NCBI RefSeq assembly: GCF_031822435.1 | Contig: NZ_JAVQLW010000001.1 | Location: 257,501 to 321,500, forward strand | DNA: 64,000 bases | Direction of reading: 5' to 3' | Source: Paracoccus sp. MBLB3053 | GTDB lineage: Bacteria > Pseudomonadota > Alphaproteobacteria > Rhodobacterales > Rhodobacteraceae | Shown: positions 1 to 8,610 of the stretch, piece by piece | Layout: each line of letters begins with the position of its first letter | Position numbering within the stretch: the stretch's first letter is position 1 | The notes under the pieces: model-generated | What the model saw: only the letters and a program-made list of their open reading frames with translations | What the model was told of the DNA's origin: nothing | The model's database searches: none | Program-made: the position numbers and the translations under genes

Positions 1-328
1 GCTTGACCGCACCGGCCTGGCCCGACAGACCACCACCGGCGACGGTGGCATAGACGTCGTATTGACCCGAAACGCCGGCAACCTCGAAGGGCTGGCGCAG
101 GATCATCTGCAGAACAGGACGCGCGAAGTACTGAGCGATGTCCTTGCCGTTCACGACGACCTTGCCCGAACCCGGCTTCACCCACACGCGGGCGACAGCG
201 TCTTTGCGCTTGCCGGTCGCATAGGAACGGCCCAGCGAGTCACGCTGAGCTTCACGGACGGGGGCCTCGGCAACAGCGCCGGCGGTGACCGATTTCAGGT
301 CGTCCAGGGTTTTGATGTCTTCGGCCAT
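1..328 (-). CDS. rpsI: 30S ribosomal protein S9 (partial, 3' end off the window)
   Basis: This is the N-terminal 109 residues of ribosomal protein S9, a small-subunit protein whose C-terminal tail reaches the P-site tRNA. The translation begins [10 protein letters not shown] and contains [14 protein letters not shown], the S9 signature near the start of the folded domain, followed by a [10 protein letters not shown] segment typical of the middle of S9. The C-terminal basic tail lies beyond the left edge. The ATG is only 2 bases after the stop of rplM, so the two are translationally coupled in the usual L13-S9 operon. The roughly 35-residue extension before the signature is common in alphaproteobacteria. 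Confidence 0.97.
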   Translation of the reverse strand, partial: MAEDIKTLDDLKSVTAGAVAEAPVREAQRDSLGRSYATGKRKDAVARVWVKPGSGKVVVNGKDIAQYFARPVLQMILRQPFEVAGVSGQYDVYATVAGGGLSGQAGAVK

Positions 329-330
329 AA

Positions 331-795
331 TCATGCGCTCCGGGTATTCTTGGCGTTCATGGACTTGACGTCCAGAACTTCGGGCTGCTGAGCTTCATGC
401 GGATGCTCGGCGCCGGCATAGACGCGCAGGTTGGTCATCTGCTGGCGGCCCAGCTTGTTGCGCGAGATCATGCGCTCAACGGCCTTGATCACGACGCGCT
501 CGGGGTGAGCGCCTTCCAGCACCTGGCGGGCAGTGCGGTGCTTGATGCCGCCCGGGTGGCCGGTGTGCCAGTAGTATTTCTTGGCATCGCGCTTGTCGCC
601 GGTCATCTGCACCTTGTCGGCGTTGATGATGATGACATTGTCGCCCATGTCCATGTGCGGGGTGAAGGTCGGCTTGTGCTTGCCACGCAGACGCATGGCA
701 ACGATCGTGGCAAGACGGCCCAGAACAACGCCCTCGGCGTCGATCAGGATCCACTTCTTCTCGATCTCCGCCGGTTTTGCGGTGTAGGTTTTCAT
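331..795 (-). CDS. rplM: 50S ribosomal protein L13
   Basis: Ribosomal protein L13 is an early-assembling large-subunit protein. The 154-residue product has the family hallmarks: a WILIDAEG start to the core, LGRLAT, the GDNVIIINA strand, and [13 protein letters not shown]. Length is slightly above the approximately 142 residues of E. coli L13 because of a short C-terminal tail. A GGGAC ribosome binding site precedes the ATG. A candidate sigma-70 promoter lies 37-65 bases upstream. It is the first gene of the rplM-rpsI operon and is transcribed leftwards. Confidence 0.97.
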   Translation of the reverse strand: MKTYTAKPAEIEKKWILIDAEGVVLGRLATIVAMRLRGKHKPTFTPHMDMGDNVIIINADKVQMTGDKRDAKKYYWHTGHPGGIKHRTARQVLEGAHPERVVIKAVERMISRNKLGRQQMTNLRVYAGAEHPHEAQQPEVLDVKSMNAKNTRSA

Positions 796-831
796 CGGTC
801 GTCCCTTTTGGGGTGTAATTCGAGATGCGGG

Positions 832-860
832 TATATCGGCGAATCCCGCCCATGAATCAA
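832..860 (-). promoter_or_regulatory. Candidate promoter of rplM-rpsI
   Basis: On the minus strand a TTGATT box (855-860) and a GATATA box (832-837) are separated by 17 bases, which fits a housekeeping sigma factor. The boxes lie in the 145-base AT-richer gap upstream of rplM. Inferred from sequence only. Confidence 0.55.
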
Positions 861-940
861 GTGGGGATAACGCAAAATTATCGCCTTAAATCAATGCCTT
901 GCAAAATAGGTATCTATTTACCGCAAACTAAGCCCCCAAT

Positions 941-1363
941 TCAGGGGGATTTTGGTGGAATCGAATAGGTCATCGAGCAACGGGCCACCGGTTCGCCCTG
1001 CCCTTCCGAGCGGATCAGGACATCGCCCACGGCGAGCACGCGACCCAGCTTCAGGATGCGGCATTCGGCCAGAAGATCCCGCCCCGCCTCGGGCTTGCGC
1101 ATGAAGTCGATCGAGGCATTCGTGGTCACGGCAAGCGCAACCTCCCCGATCCGTGCGAGGATGGCCAGATAGACCGTCGCGTCGGCAAGGGCGAACATTG
1201 CCGGCCCGCTGAGCGTGCCCCCCGGTCTGAGATGCTCTTGAGAAACGATCATCCGCGAACGCAGCAGGTCCCGATCGACAGATTCGACCCTTACCTGGCC
1301 TGCGATCTGCGGAAATTCGCGGTCGAGAAACCTGTTCAGGCCCGTCTCATCCATCTTCAGCAC
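941..1363 (-). CDS. PaaI-type hotdog thioesterase
   Basis: A 140-residue single hotdog-fold protein of the PaaI/YbgC-like acyl-CoA thioesterase group. The segment HLRPGGTLSGPAMFALAD matches the hotdog helix, where Gly and Asp residues line the thioester site, and TNASIDFMRKPEAG matches the following strands. Such enzymes hydrolyse aryl- or acyl-CoA thioesters in the cytoplasm; the substrate cannot be told here. The start is taken as GTG because a GGGGGGA box lies 8 bases upstream; an in-frame ATG three codons later is the alternative. It sits between rplM and ccdA on the same strand without an obvious functional link. Confidence 0.85.
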   Translation of the reverse strand: MLKMDETGLNRFLDREFPQIAGQVRVESVDRDLLRSRMIVSQEHLRPGGTLSGPAMFALADATVYLAILARIGEVALAVTTNASIDFMRKPEAGRDLLAECRILKLGRVLAVGDVLIRSEGQGEPVARCSMTYSIPPKSP

Positions 1364-1432
1364 TGTCTGCTTCCCCCCGTGGTTTGCGCGCAGACTGACG
1401 GAGTAAGCCAGCCCTTGGCAAGCGTTCGGCCA

Positions 1433-2176
1433 TCAGCCCAGAGATGCGAGCCAGGGGAAGGTTTCCAGCAACCAATAGGCAAAGGCCGGAAACGCGCCTG
1501 TCAGAAGCGCGATACCGACAACGATCAGAAGCACGCCCATGAGACGCTCGATCAAACGCAAATGCGGCTTGATGCGATTCATCAAACCCATCGCGCGGTT
1601 GATGAAGACGGCAGAGAGCAGAAACGGAATACCAAGCCCCAGGGCGTAGATTGCCAGAAGCGATGCGCCCCTGCTCGCCTCGCCCCCCGTGGCGGCCAGT
1701 GACAGGATCATCCCGAGCTGCGGTCCGATGCAGGGCGTCCAGCCAAAGGCGAAGGCAAGGCCAAGGATATAGGCGCCAAAGGCGCTTCCCCCGCGGTCGC
1801 CGGTTTCAAGGCGCGCCTCCTGATCAAGGATGGGAATTCGGATCACATGAAGGAAATGCAGACCCAGAATGATGACGACGGCCCCTGCCCCGCGCGACAG
1901 CCAGTCCTGCCATTGCAGGAACAACCGTCCGAAGGCCGATGCCGCCATGCCCATCAACAGGAAGACCGTGGAGAGGCCAAGCACGAAGAACAATGCAGGG
2001 ACTATGGCACTGCGCTCGCCCGATTTCAGCCCCCCGACCCCGACGCCGGTCATATAGGCCAGGTAAGGCGGCACGATCGGCAGGACACAGGGCGACAGGA
2101 AAGACAGGATACCCGCCAGCAACGCGACTGTCGCGGCGGGCAGGAAGGCAGCATCTGCAAGTTCGATTCCCAACAT
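1433..2176 (-). CDS. ccdA: Cytochrome c biogenesis protein CcdA
   Basis: An integral membrane protein of the CcdA/DsbD transmembrane family, which carries reductant from cytoplasmic thioredoxin across the inner membrane to periplasmic partners such as CcmG, keeping apocytochrome c thiols reduced. The 247-residue product shows about six hydrophobic segments. The two redox cysteines lie in SFLSPCVLPIVPPY near the N-terminus and GWTPCIGPQLG in the second half, the classic arrangement. The ATG lies only about 20 bases past the U-tract of the rne terminator and has no clear Shine-Dalgarno, so its expression signal is unclear. No other cytochrome maturation gene is nearby. Confidence 0.93.
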   Translation of the reverse strand: MLGIELADAAFLPAATVALLAGILSFLSPCVLPIVPPYLAYMTGVGVGGLKSGERSAIVPALFFVLGLSTVFLLMGMAASAFGRLFLQWQDWLSRGAGAVVIILGLHFLHVIRIPILDQEARLETGDRGGSAFGAYILGLAFAFGWTPCIGPQLGMILSLAATGGEASRGASLLAIYALGLGIPFLLSAVFINRAMGLMNRIKPHLRLIERLMGVLLIVVGIALLTGAFPAFAYWLLETFPWLASLG

Positions 2177-2196
2177 AGCCGGCAGATTGCGCGATG

Positions 2197-2222
2197 AAAA
2201 AGGCGCGGGAAAGTCCCGCGCC
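2197..2222 (-). terminator. Rho-independent terminator downstream of rne
   Basis: Perfect 9-bp stem GGCGCGGGA / TCCCGCGCC (2202-2210 and 2214-2222) with a 3-base loop, followed on the minus strand by five Us (2197-2201). It lies 30 bases past the rne stop and just before the ccdA start. Confidence 0.88.
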
Positions 2223-2252
2223 TCTCAAACTTCCGTCATGTGACCCTAGGGC

Positions 2253-4916
2253 TTAGCCCATCGACCACCAACCACGACGCTTCGGACGGGATGCTTCCTC
2301 ATCCGCGGCCATTGCCGGCTCGGCTTCCGGGGCAGGAACCGCGGCGGGGGAAACTCCGGTTTCGGTCGCAAGCTCGACGACTTCCGACGACACCACGGAT
2401 TCCTGAACCACGTCCTCGGCGTCCGCCTCCTCGGGCTGCGGCTCGGCGAGTTGCTCAGCGACAGGCTCGGTCGATTCCGCTTCGGCGGGCGTATCGGCGG
2501 CGGCCACCGCAGGTTCCGGCTCGACCGGCTCCGCTGTCTCGGCAGGCACCTCGGCAGGTTCAGAGGCGACAGGCTCCACGACCTCCGATTCGACCTGAAC
2601 CGCCTCCTCTGCGACCTCATCCGTCTTGCGACGGCGCGAGCGGCGGCGACGCGGCTTTGCCTCTTCGGCCTCGGCGGCCTCTGTGACGCCTTTGTCCGCC
2701 GTTTCCGGCGTTTCGCTGGCGACCACCTCGGTCACGGGCTCGGTCACGGGCTCGTTCGGTGCGGACAACGCTTCGACGGCTTCGACTTCGGCCACCGGCT
2801 CGCTGGGGGCATCCTCTTCTATCGGTTGCTCCTGGCCGTCTGCCTCGTCCGTTCCGTTTTCGTCGGACCGGCCCTGGTCATCGCCGTTCTTGCCATTGCG
2901 ACGACGGCGACGGCGGCGGCGACGGGACTTGCTGCTGCCATCGCCATTCTCGGCACCTTCGGAACGCGAAGCTTCGGCCGACTGCGCGTCCTCGACGGCC
3001 TCGTCCTCTTCAAGTTCCACCTCGTCCTCGCTCAGATCCTCGTCATCGATCTGGGCCATCAGCCTGGCGTCGACCGAAACCACGGGGCTTGCGATCTCGG
3101 GCACATTGCGCGTGGCGGTCTTGAACTTCTCGATCGCGTAATCGGGCGAGATCAGCGAAGGGTCCGCCTCGACGCGTACCGCCATGCCGTAGCGCGCCTC
3201 GATCCCCGCGATGTGCTCACGCTTGGCGTTCATCAGGAAGTTCGCCACCGCGACGGGCGCCTTCACCAGCACTTCGCGGGAACGCTTGCGTGTGCCCTCT
3301 TCCTCGATCGCACGCAGGATGGTCAGCGCAAGGCTGTCATCCGAACGGATCAGGCCGGTGCCATGGCAATGCGCGCAGGGCTGCGTGGTCGATTCCAGCA
3401 TGCCCGGACGCAGACGCTGTCGCGACATCTCAAGAAGGCCGAAGCCCGAGATGCGCCCGACCTGGATGCGGGCACGGTCGGTCTTGAGCTTGTCCTTGAA
3501 GCGCTTCTCGACCGAGGCGTTGTTCTTGCGCTCTTCCATGTCGATGAAGTCGATCACGATCAGGCCGGCAAGGTCACGCAGGCGCAACTGGCGTGCGATC
3601 TCTTCGGCCGCTTCAAGGTTCGTCTTCAGCGCCGTGTCCTCGATCGAGCCTTCCTTGGTGGCCCGGCCCGAGTTCACGTCGATGGCGACCAGCGCCTCGG
3701 TGACGCCGATGACGATATAGCCGCCCGATTTCAGTTGGACGACCGGGTTGAACATGCCACCCAGATAGCTTTCGACCTGATAGCGCGCATAAAGCGGCAT
3801 CGAGTCGCTGTAATGCTTCACGTTCTTCGAATGGGACGGCATGATCATCTTCATGAAGTCCTTGGCGGTGCGATAGCCGCGCTCGCCCTCGACCAGAACC
3901 TCGTCGATCTCCTTGGAATAAAGATCGCGGATCGTGCGCTTGATGAGGTCGCCTTCCTCGTAGATCGGTGCGGGCGCGATCGACTTGAAGGTCAGCTCGC
4001 GGATCTGTTCCCAAAGCCGCATGAGGTATTCGTAGTCGCGGCGAATCTCGGTCCGCGTGCGCTGGCTGCCCGCCGTGCGGATGATCAGGCCGGCGCCTTC
4101 CGGGACCTCGAGCTCAGCCGCGATTTCCTTCAGCTTCTTGCGATCGGCAGCGTTGGTGATCTTGCGCGAGATGCCGCCGCCCCGCGCCGTATTCGGCATG
4201 AGCACACAATAGCGGCCCGCGAGCGACAGGTAGGTCGTCAGCGCAGCGCCCTTGTTGCCGCGCTCTTCCTTGACGACCTGAACCAGCATGATCTGCCGGA
4301 CCTTGATCACTTCCTGGATTTTATAGCGGCGGGCGCGGGGCTTCTTCGGTGGCGCGATTTCTTCGGCGACATCCTCGTCCGCAACAGACTCGATCGCGTC
4401 TTCTTCGATCTGGTCCTCGGTGTTTTCGTCATCCGCGACGGCGGGCGCTGAGCCATCGGCGAGTTGCGCGACATTGCCCTCACCTTCCGAAGGATCAAGA
4501 ACCGCCATCCCGGCGATCTCTTCGGAGACGACGACATCACCGGCATCGGCAGCGGCGGGCTTTGCCGACTGGCGCGACCGCGATGAGCTGCGCTTGGGCT
4601 TTTCTGCCTCGTCGCTTTCCGCGGCGGCGGCCTGCCGTTCTTCCTCGATCAGCGCCTTACGGTCGGCGGCGGGGATCTGGTAGTAATCCGGGTGGATTTC
4701 CGCGAAGGCCAGGAAACCATGACGGTTTCCGCCGTAATCCACGAATGCGGCCTGCAGCGAGGGTTCGACCCGCGTCACCTTGGCCAGGTAGATATTGCCA
4801 GCAAGCTGCCGCTTGTTGACGGTCTCGAAGTCAAACTCCTCGACCTTGGTCCCATCCACCACGACAACCCGAGTTTCCTCGGCATGCGTGGCGTCGATCA
4901 GCATTTTCTTTGACAT
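2253..4916 (-). CDS. rne: Ribonuclease E
   Basis: The endoribonuclease that starts mRNA decay, matures rRNA and tRNA, and scaffolds the degradosome. The 887-residue protein has an N-terminal S1 domain (about 35-230) interrupted by an acidic, Ala-rich insertion at about 95-195, as is common in alphaproteobacteria. The DNase I-like catalytic part has AIDVNSG (D413) and VIDFIDM (D456), the Mg2+-binding aspartates. CAHC (C514, C517) is the zinc link of the tetramer. The C-terminal third is a disordered Glu/Pro/Ala scaffold with a run of ten arginines (RNA binding) and two further Arg-rich patches. It ends in RRGWWSMG; a terminal GWW motif recruits PNPase in Caulobacter. A long leader and a terminator frame it as a monocistronic unit. 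Confidence 0.97.
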   Translation of the reverse strand: MSKKMLIDATHAEETRVVVVDGTKVEEFDFETVNKRQLAGNIYLAKVTRVEPSLQAAFVDYGGNRHGFLAFAEIHPDYYQIPAADRKALIEEERQAAAAESDEAEKPKRSSSRSRQSAKPAAADAGDVVVSEEIAGMAVLDPSEGEGNVAQLADGSAPAVADDENTEDQIEEDAIESVADEDVAEEIAPPKKPRARRYKIQEVIKVRQIMLVQVVKEERGNKGAALTTYLSLAGRYCVLMPNTARGGGISRKITNAADRKKLKEIAAELEVPEGAGLIIRTAGSQRTRTEIRRDYEYLMRLWEQIRELTFKSIAPAPIYEEGDLIKRTIRDLYSKEIDEVLVEGERGYRTAKDFMKMIMPSHSKNVKHYSDSMPLYARYQVESYLGGMFNPVVQLKSGGYIVIGVTEALVAIDVNSGRATKEGSIEDTALKTNLEAAEEIARQLRLRDLAGLIVIDFIDMEERKNNASVEKRFKDKLKTDRARIQVGRISGFGLLEMSRQRLRPGMLESTTQPCAHCHGTGLIRSDDSLALTILRAIEEEGTRKRSREVLVKAPVAVANFLMNAKREHIAGIEARYGMAVRVEADPSLISPDYAIEKFKTATRNVPEIASPVVSVDARLMAQIDDEDLSEDEVELEEDEAVEDAQSAEASRSEGAENGDGSSKSRRRRRRRRRNGKNGDDQGRSDENGTDEADGQEQPIEEDAPSEPVAEVEAVEALSAPNEPVTEPVTEVVASETPETADKGVTEAAEAEEAKPRRRRSRRRKTDEVAEEAVQVESEVVEPVASEPAEVPAETAEPVEPEPAVAAADTPAEAESTEPVAEQLAEPQPEEADAEDVVQESVVSSEVVELATETGVSPAAVPAPEAEPAMAADEEASRPKRRGWWSMG

Positions 4917-5274
4917 TTTTCCGACTTTCGGGCGGCCTCTTCCCTGCGCGCAAAGGGGGCGAGAGGAAGCAGCCGTTCATTGGGAGAGCGCGAAGGGAGG
5001 TGCAGACAGCAGCAATCGCGGCATCGGAGGCATTGCCCCGATACCGTTGTCGATCAAGCTGCTCGGCGCGATCCATCGCGTCTGTTTACCTTTCTTGGCC
5101 CCCGCCGCCTTGGCGGACGGAAGCTGCGAACACGGAAGCCCAGAGGCCCCATCGGGGCATGGACAAGATTTTCCGCGCGTGGTGCCACCGGCCCTTTTCA
5201 GGCGTCGCGGCTGGCGAAACGCGCTGCGAAACTTGTGGGGACGAGCAACCGTCGGTTGCGATAACCGCCCCTTA
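4917..5274 (-). promoter_or_regulatory. Long 5' leader of rne
   Basis: The 485 bases between rne and dctD contain no supported gene. A promoter at 5281-5309 would give an untranslated leader of about 360 nt. It can form small GC-rich hairpins, for example CCGCC/GGCGG (5102-5116) and GCCCC/GGGGC (5146-5158). In enterobacteria the rne leader is a cleavage target through which RNase E limits its own level; the same role here is inference. A Shine-Dalgarno in front of the rne ATG is weak. Confidence 0.5.
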
Positions 5275-5280
5275 TGGGCA

Positions 5281-5309
5281 AGATAACGGGGAAGGCCGCG
5301 CTGTTACAA
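5281..5309 (-). promoter_or_regulatory. Candidate sigma-70 promoter of rne
   Basis: Minus-strand TTGTAA (5304-5309) and TTATCT (5281-5286) separated by exactly 17 bases, in the gap upstream of rne. It is the best promoter-like match seen in the gap. Confidence 0.55.
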
Positions 5310-5401
5310 TGGGTTTTTCACCAGAGCTGATATGTCTGGCCCGACCTGCCCGCGAAATTCTCGCCAATGTCCGAGACAATGGCAGCTTCAAACCGTGACG
5401 A

Positions 5402-6727
5402 TCAAAGGTAGTCGCCGCGGCTCAAGCCATATTTTGCCATCTTCTCGTTCAGCGTCCGCCTTGGCAGGCAAAGCTCGTCCATGACGGCGGCGATGCTTCC
5501 CTTGTGGCGGCGCATGGTATTGTCGATCAGCATCTTCTCGAAGCTCTCGACATATTCCTTGAGCGGCTTGCCTTCGGTCGTGGTCGCCTCGCGGGTTTCC
5601 TCGCCATCGGCCATCAGCAGCGATGCGATCGAGCCCGAACCCCGACGGTTTTGCAGCACGGCGCGCTCGGCCACGTTGATCAGCTGGCGGACATTGCCCG
5701 GCCAGGGCGCCTGCAGCAGCTGCGCGGCTTCCTGCGCGGTGACTTGGGGCGGCTCGCAGCCGTATTCCTCGGAGAACTGCTCGGTCATCCGGGTGAAGAG
5801 CGACAGGATATCCTCGCCCCGCGAACGCAGCGGCGGCAGCGTGATCTTGAGCGCGGTCAGCCGGTAGAACAGGTCAGGCCGCAGGGAGTCCTCGGCCTTG
5901 CGGCCTTCGCCGCGGGCGTTGGAAATCGCGATGATCCGGGTCTCGGCCGGGGTGCCTTGCTCGGCGATGAAGGCCAGAAGCCGCGCCTGCAGGGGATCGG
6001 AAAGCGCCTCGATATCCTCGAGGCAAAGCGTGCCGCCGCGCGCTTCCTCAACGGCGGGAAGTCCGTTCTCGACCGGCCCGAAAAGCTTCGCCGACAAGAC
6101 TTCGTCATTATAGGCCGCACAGGAAATCGGGACGAATTTCTTGGTAGCGCGCGGGCCGACCGCATGCAGCGCGTGGGCGACAAGCGTCTTGCCGGTTCCC
6201 GTCTCACCATCGATCAGGACATGGCCGTCGGCCTGGCCGAGATCGAGAATATCCTCGCGCAGACGGTCCATGACCGGGCTCGCGCCAATCAGCTTGGACA
6301 TGACCTGCTGACCTTCGGAAAGGTCGCGGCGAAGCGCGCGGTTGTCCAGGGTCATGCGTCGTGCCTGGCCCGCCTTCTTGACCAGCTCGGTCAGACGTTC
6401 GGGATTGAAGGGCTTTTCCATGAAGTCCATGGCGCCGATCCGCATCGCCTCGACCGCCATGGGCACGTCGCCATGGCCGGTGATCATGATCACGGGCAAG
6501 CCCGAATCGATCCCCATCAGCCGCTTCAGGAAAGCCATGCCATCAATACCGGGCATCCTGATATCCGAGATGATGACCCCCGGCCAATCTGCCGTGATGA
6601 CCTTCAGCGCCTCTTCCGCGCTGGCAAAGGTCTCGGTATCGAACCCTGAAAGCGCAAGCCATTGGCGGATCGACTCGCGCATGTCCGGTTCATCATCGAC
6701 GACTGCAATCTTCATCGTACGGCTCAT
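5402..6727 (-). CDS. dctD: DctD-like NtrC-family response regulator lacking GAFTGA
   Basis: Response regulator of a DctB/DctD pair, which controls C4-dicarboxylate uptake in proteobacteria. The 441 residues comprise a receiver domain (about 5-120; D11/D12 acidic pocket, D55 phosphoacceptor in ISDIRMP, K105 in EKPF), an AAA+ domain (about 145-365; Walker A GETGTGKT at 174-181, arginine residues in RPDLFYRL) and a C-terminal Fis-type helix-turn-helix (about 390-440). Two features are unusual. The GAFTGA loop that contacts sigma-54 is absent, the equivalent stretch reading KLFGPVENGLPAVEEA (214-229). The Walker B end is GGTLCLED rather than LDE. The ribosome binding site is GAAAGG, and the gene starts 21 bases after dctB. 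No dctPQM transporter genes lie nearby. Confidence 0.9.
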   Translation of the reverse strand: MSRTMKIAVVDDEPDMRESIRQWLALSGFDTETFASAEEALKVITADWPGVIISDIRMPGIDGMAFLKRLMGIDSGLPVIMITGHGDVPMAVEAMRIGAMDFMEKPFNPERLTELVKKAGQARRMTLDNRALRRDLSEGQQVMSKLIGASPVMDRLREDILDLGQADGHVLIDGETGTGKTLVAHALHAVGPRATKKFVPISCAAYNDEVLSAKLFGPVENGLPAVEEARGGTLCLEDIEALSDPLQARLLAFIAEQGTPAETRIIAISNARGEGRKAEDSLRPDLFYRLTALKITLPPLRSRGEDILSLFTRMTEQFSEEYGCEPPQVTAQEAAQLLQAPWPGNVRQLINVAERAVLQNRRGSGSIASLLMADGEETREATTTEGKPLKEYVESFEKMLIDNTMRRHKGSIAAVMDELCLPRRTLNEKMAKYGLSRGDYL

Positions 6728-6748
6728 GCGCGTTTCACCTTTCTGTCT

Positions 6749-8545
6749 TCATTCTGCCGCAAGCTGCGTTCCGGACGTACGGCCCGGATCATAGAGCGGA
6801 AGTTCAAGTTCGAATACGGCCCCCCGCCCGCCCTCGTCCTGGGCATTATGGGCTGTCAGACGGCCACCGAAATCGGCTGCAATCCCCGATGAGATGGCAA
6901 GGCCCAGCCCTGTCCCCTCGCCGGGTTTCTTGGTGGTAAAGAAGGGTTCGAAGAGTTTTTCCAGATCGGAAACGCCCGGACCGTTGTCGCGAATGGACAA
7001 GAAAGCGTGAGAACCGGAGGTTACGGTGATCTCGATCGTCGGGTCACGCACCGCCTTGATCGCGTCGATCGCGTTCCTGAGCAGGTTGATGATGATCTGC
7101 TCAAGCCGGATCCGGTCGCAATAGACCATGACGGGATAGCGCGGGATGCTGCGTTGCAACCGGATCGTCCGGTTGCGCAATTGCGGCTCCATCATGACGA
7201 GAGCGCTTGAGAGCGCCGCGCGAAGATCGACCGGCTCGAACGCCTCGCCGCCCTTCCGGGCATAGGATTTGAGCTGGCGTGTGATCGCTCCCATGCGCTC
7301 GACGAGATCGTCGATGCGATGGAAACTCGACAGCGCCTCTTCCGGGCGCCCTCGTTGCAAAAGCAGCCTTGCCCCGGCGAGATAGGTCTTCATCGCCGCC
7401 AGGGGCTGGTTCAGCTCATGGCTGACGCCGGCAGACATTTCACCCAGCGCAGCCAGCTTGGAGCTTTGCTGGACGGTCTGCTCGGCCACGCGCAATTCGC
7501 GCTGGACGCGCTCGCGCTCGGCTATTTCACGGGTCAGGCGCAGGTTCAGCGCTCGCAGATCGGCCGATTCGCGCATATAGGCCGCCGATTCGACGCGGGC
7601 ACGCCGCGAAAGCAGGTAGAAGACGGCCGCCAGAAGAATCGCGAATCCCATGATGACCATCGCGAGAACCGCGTTCACCCGCTCGCGTACGGAATCATAG
7701 GTCGTGAAAGCGATCATCTTCCAGCCGCGGAAGGGAATGCGCGTTTCCGCCTGCATCACCGCCTTGCCCTGGACGTATGCGTCGGCGGGCGGCGAAGTCC
7801 AGTCGGCGGTCACCTGAAAGGCGCGCGCAATCGCCGATGGCGCCGAGCGAACCGCAAGCGCTTCGGGCAGCGTCAGCCCACGCCAGCGCGGCTCGGTCGA
7901 AAGGATGATCTGCCCCGAACTGTCCGTGACCGCGATCGCATCCGAGATTCCGGCCCAGGACCGCACGAGCCGGGTCAGGTCGGCACCGACGACCACCACC
8001 CCCAGCGTACGCCCCTCGGCCACCACGGCGCGGGAATAAGCGAATTCATAGGCCCCTTGCGGTGAAGGCGAGACGGTAAAGACCGTATCCTTGGACCGCA
8101 GCGATTCGACATAGAAGGGTTCCTGGACGTAATTCGTGCCGATCAGGTTGCGATCCGTCGAGCCCACCGTCCTGCCCGATGCATCCAGCAGCCGAATCGA
8201 CGATGCTCCGATTTCCTTCTGCGCCGAGATCAGCCGTGCCGAGGTTCCCGAGAAGTCATTTGCGATCAGCGCCGAGATCAGCGCGGGGTCGCGCGCCAGA
8301 AGCTGTGGCACGACCGATGTGCGCTGCAGTTCCGACAGCAGGTTTCCCGTGTAAAGCGCCGAGCGCAATTCGGTCCGAACCCGCGTGGTTTCGGAAAACC
8401 GTGCGGTCAGCCAGCCGTTCGTGAACCATATCGTACCGACGCCAAGCAGCAGCAGCATGGCGATGACGCCACGCATGCCCCAGCGGCTGGCGAGCGCTGC
8501 CCTGCCGCCATCCGGATACCCGGTCGATAGATCCTGTTTATGCAT
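6749..8545 (-). CDS. dctB: C4-dicarboxylate sensor histidine kinase DctB-like
   Basis: Membrane-bound sensor kinase of 598 residues. A first membrane helix (about 22-44) and a second (about 292-313) flank a periplasmic sensory region of about 245 residues with the dCache/PAS layout of DctB (RLLDASGRTVGSTD and AVTDSSGQIILS strands). A coiled segment follows, then HisKA with the phosphoacceptor H376 in SAGVSHELNQPL and a HATPase_c domain (N box INLLRNAIDA, G1 DNGPGV, G2 GTGLGLAIS). The ATG is preceded by a strong GGAGGTGC site. It is cotranscribed with dctD and probably phosphorylates its D55. The ligand (succinate, malate or similar) is inferred from the family. Confidence 0.92.
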   Translation of the reverse strand: MHKQDLSTGYPDGGRAALASRWGMRGVIAMLLLLGVGTIWFTNGWLTARFSETTRVRTELRSALYTGNLLSELQRTSVVPQLLARDPALISALIANDFSGTSARLISAQKEIGASSIRLLDASGRTVGSTDRNLIGTNYVQEPFYVESLRSKDTVFTVSPSPQGAYEFAYSRAVVAEGRTLGVVVVGADLTRLVRSWAGISDAIAVTDSSGQIILSTEPRWRGLTLPEALAVRSAPSAIARAFQVTADWTSPPADAYVQGKAVMQAETRIPFRGWKMIAFTTYDSVRERVNAVLAMVIMGFAILLAAVFYLLSRRARVESAAYMRESADLRALNLRLTREIAERERVQRELRVAEQTVQQSSKLAALGEMSAGVSHELNQPLAAMKTYLAGARLLLQRGRPEEALSSFHRIDDLVERMGAITRQLKSYARKGGEAFEPVDLRAALSSALVMMEPQLRNRTIRLQRSIPRYPVMVYCDRIRLEQIIINLLRNAIDAIKAVRDPTIEITVTSGSHAFLSIRDNGPGVSDLEKLFEPFFTTKKPGEGTGLGLAISSGIAADFGGRLTAHNAQDEGGRGAVFELELPLYDPGRTSGTQLAAE

Positions 8546-8610
8546 GCACCTCCGGCTTGCCCCGCTAGATGGGACAAGACAATCTAGTGCGCCCGGCTCA
8601 TCCGCTCAAG

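Noticed and set aside
2451..4451. Long open frame on the plus strand opposite rne
   Set aside because: High-GC antisense shadow of the rne coding sequence; translation is Arg/Leu/Asp-rich without domains, while the minus strand has a clear RNase E.
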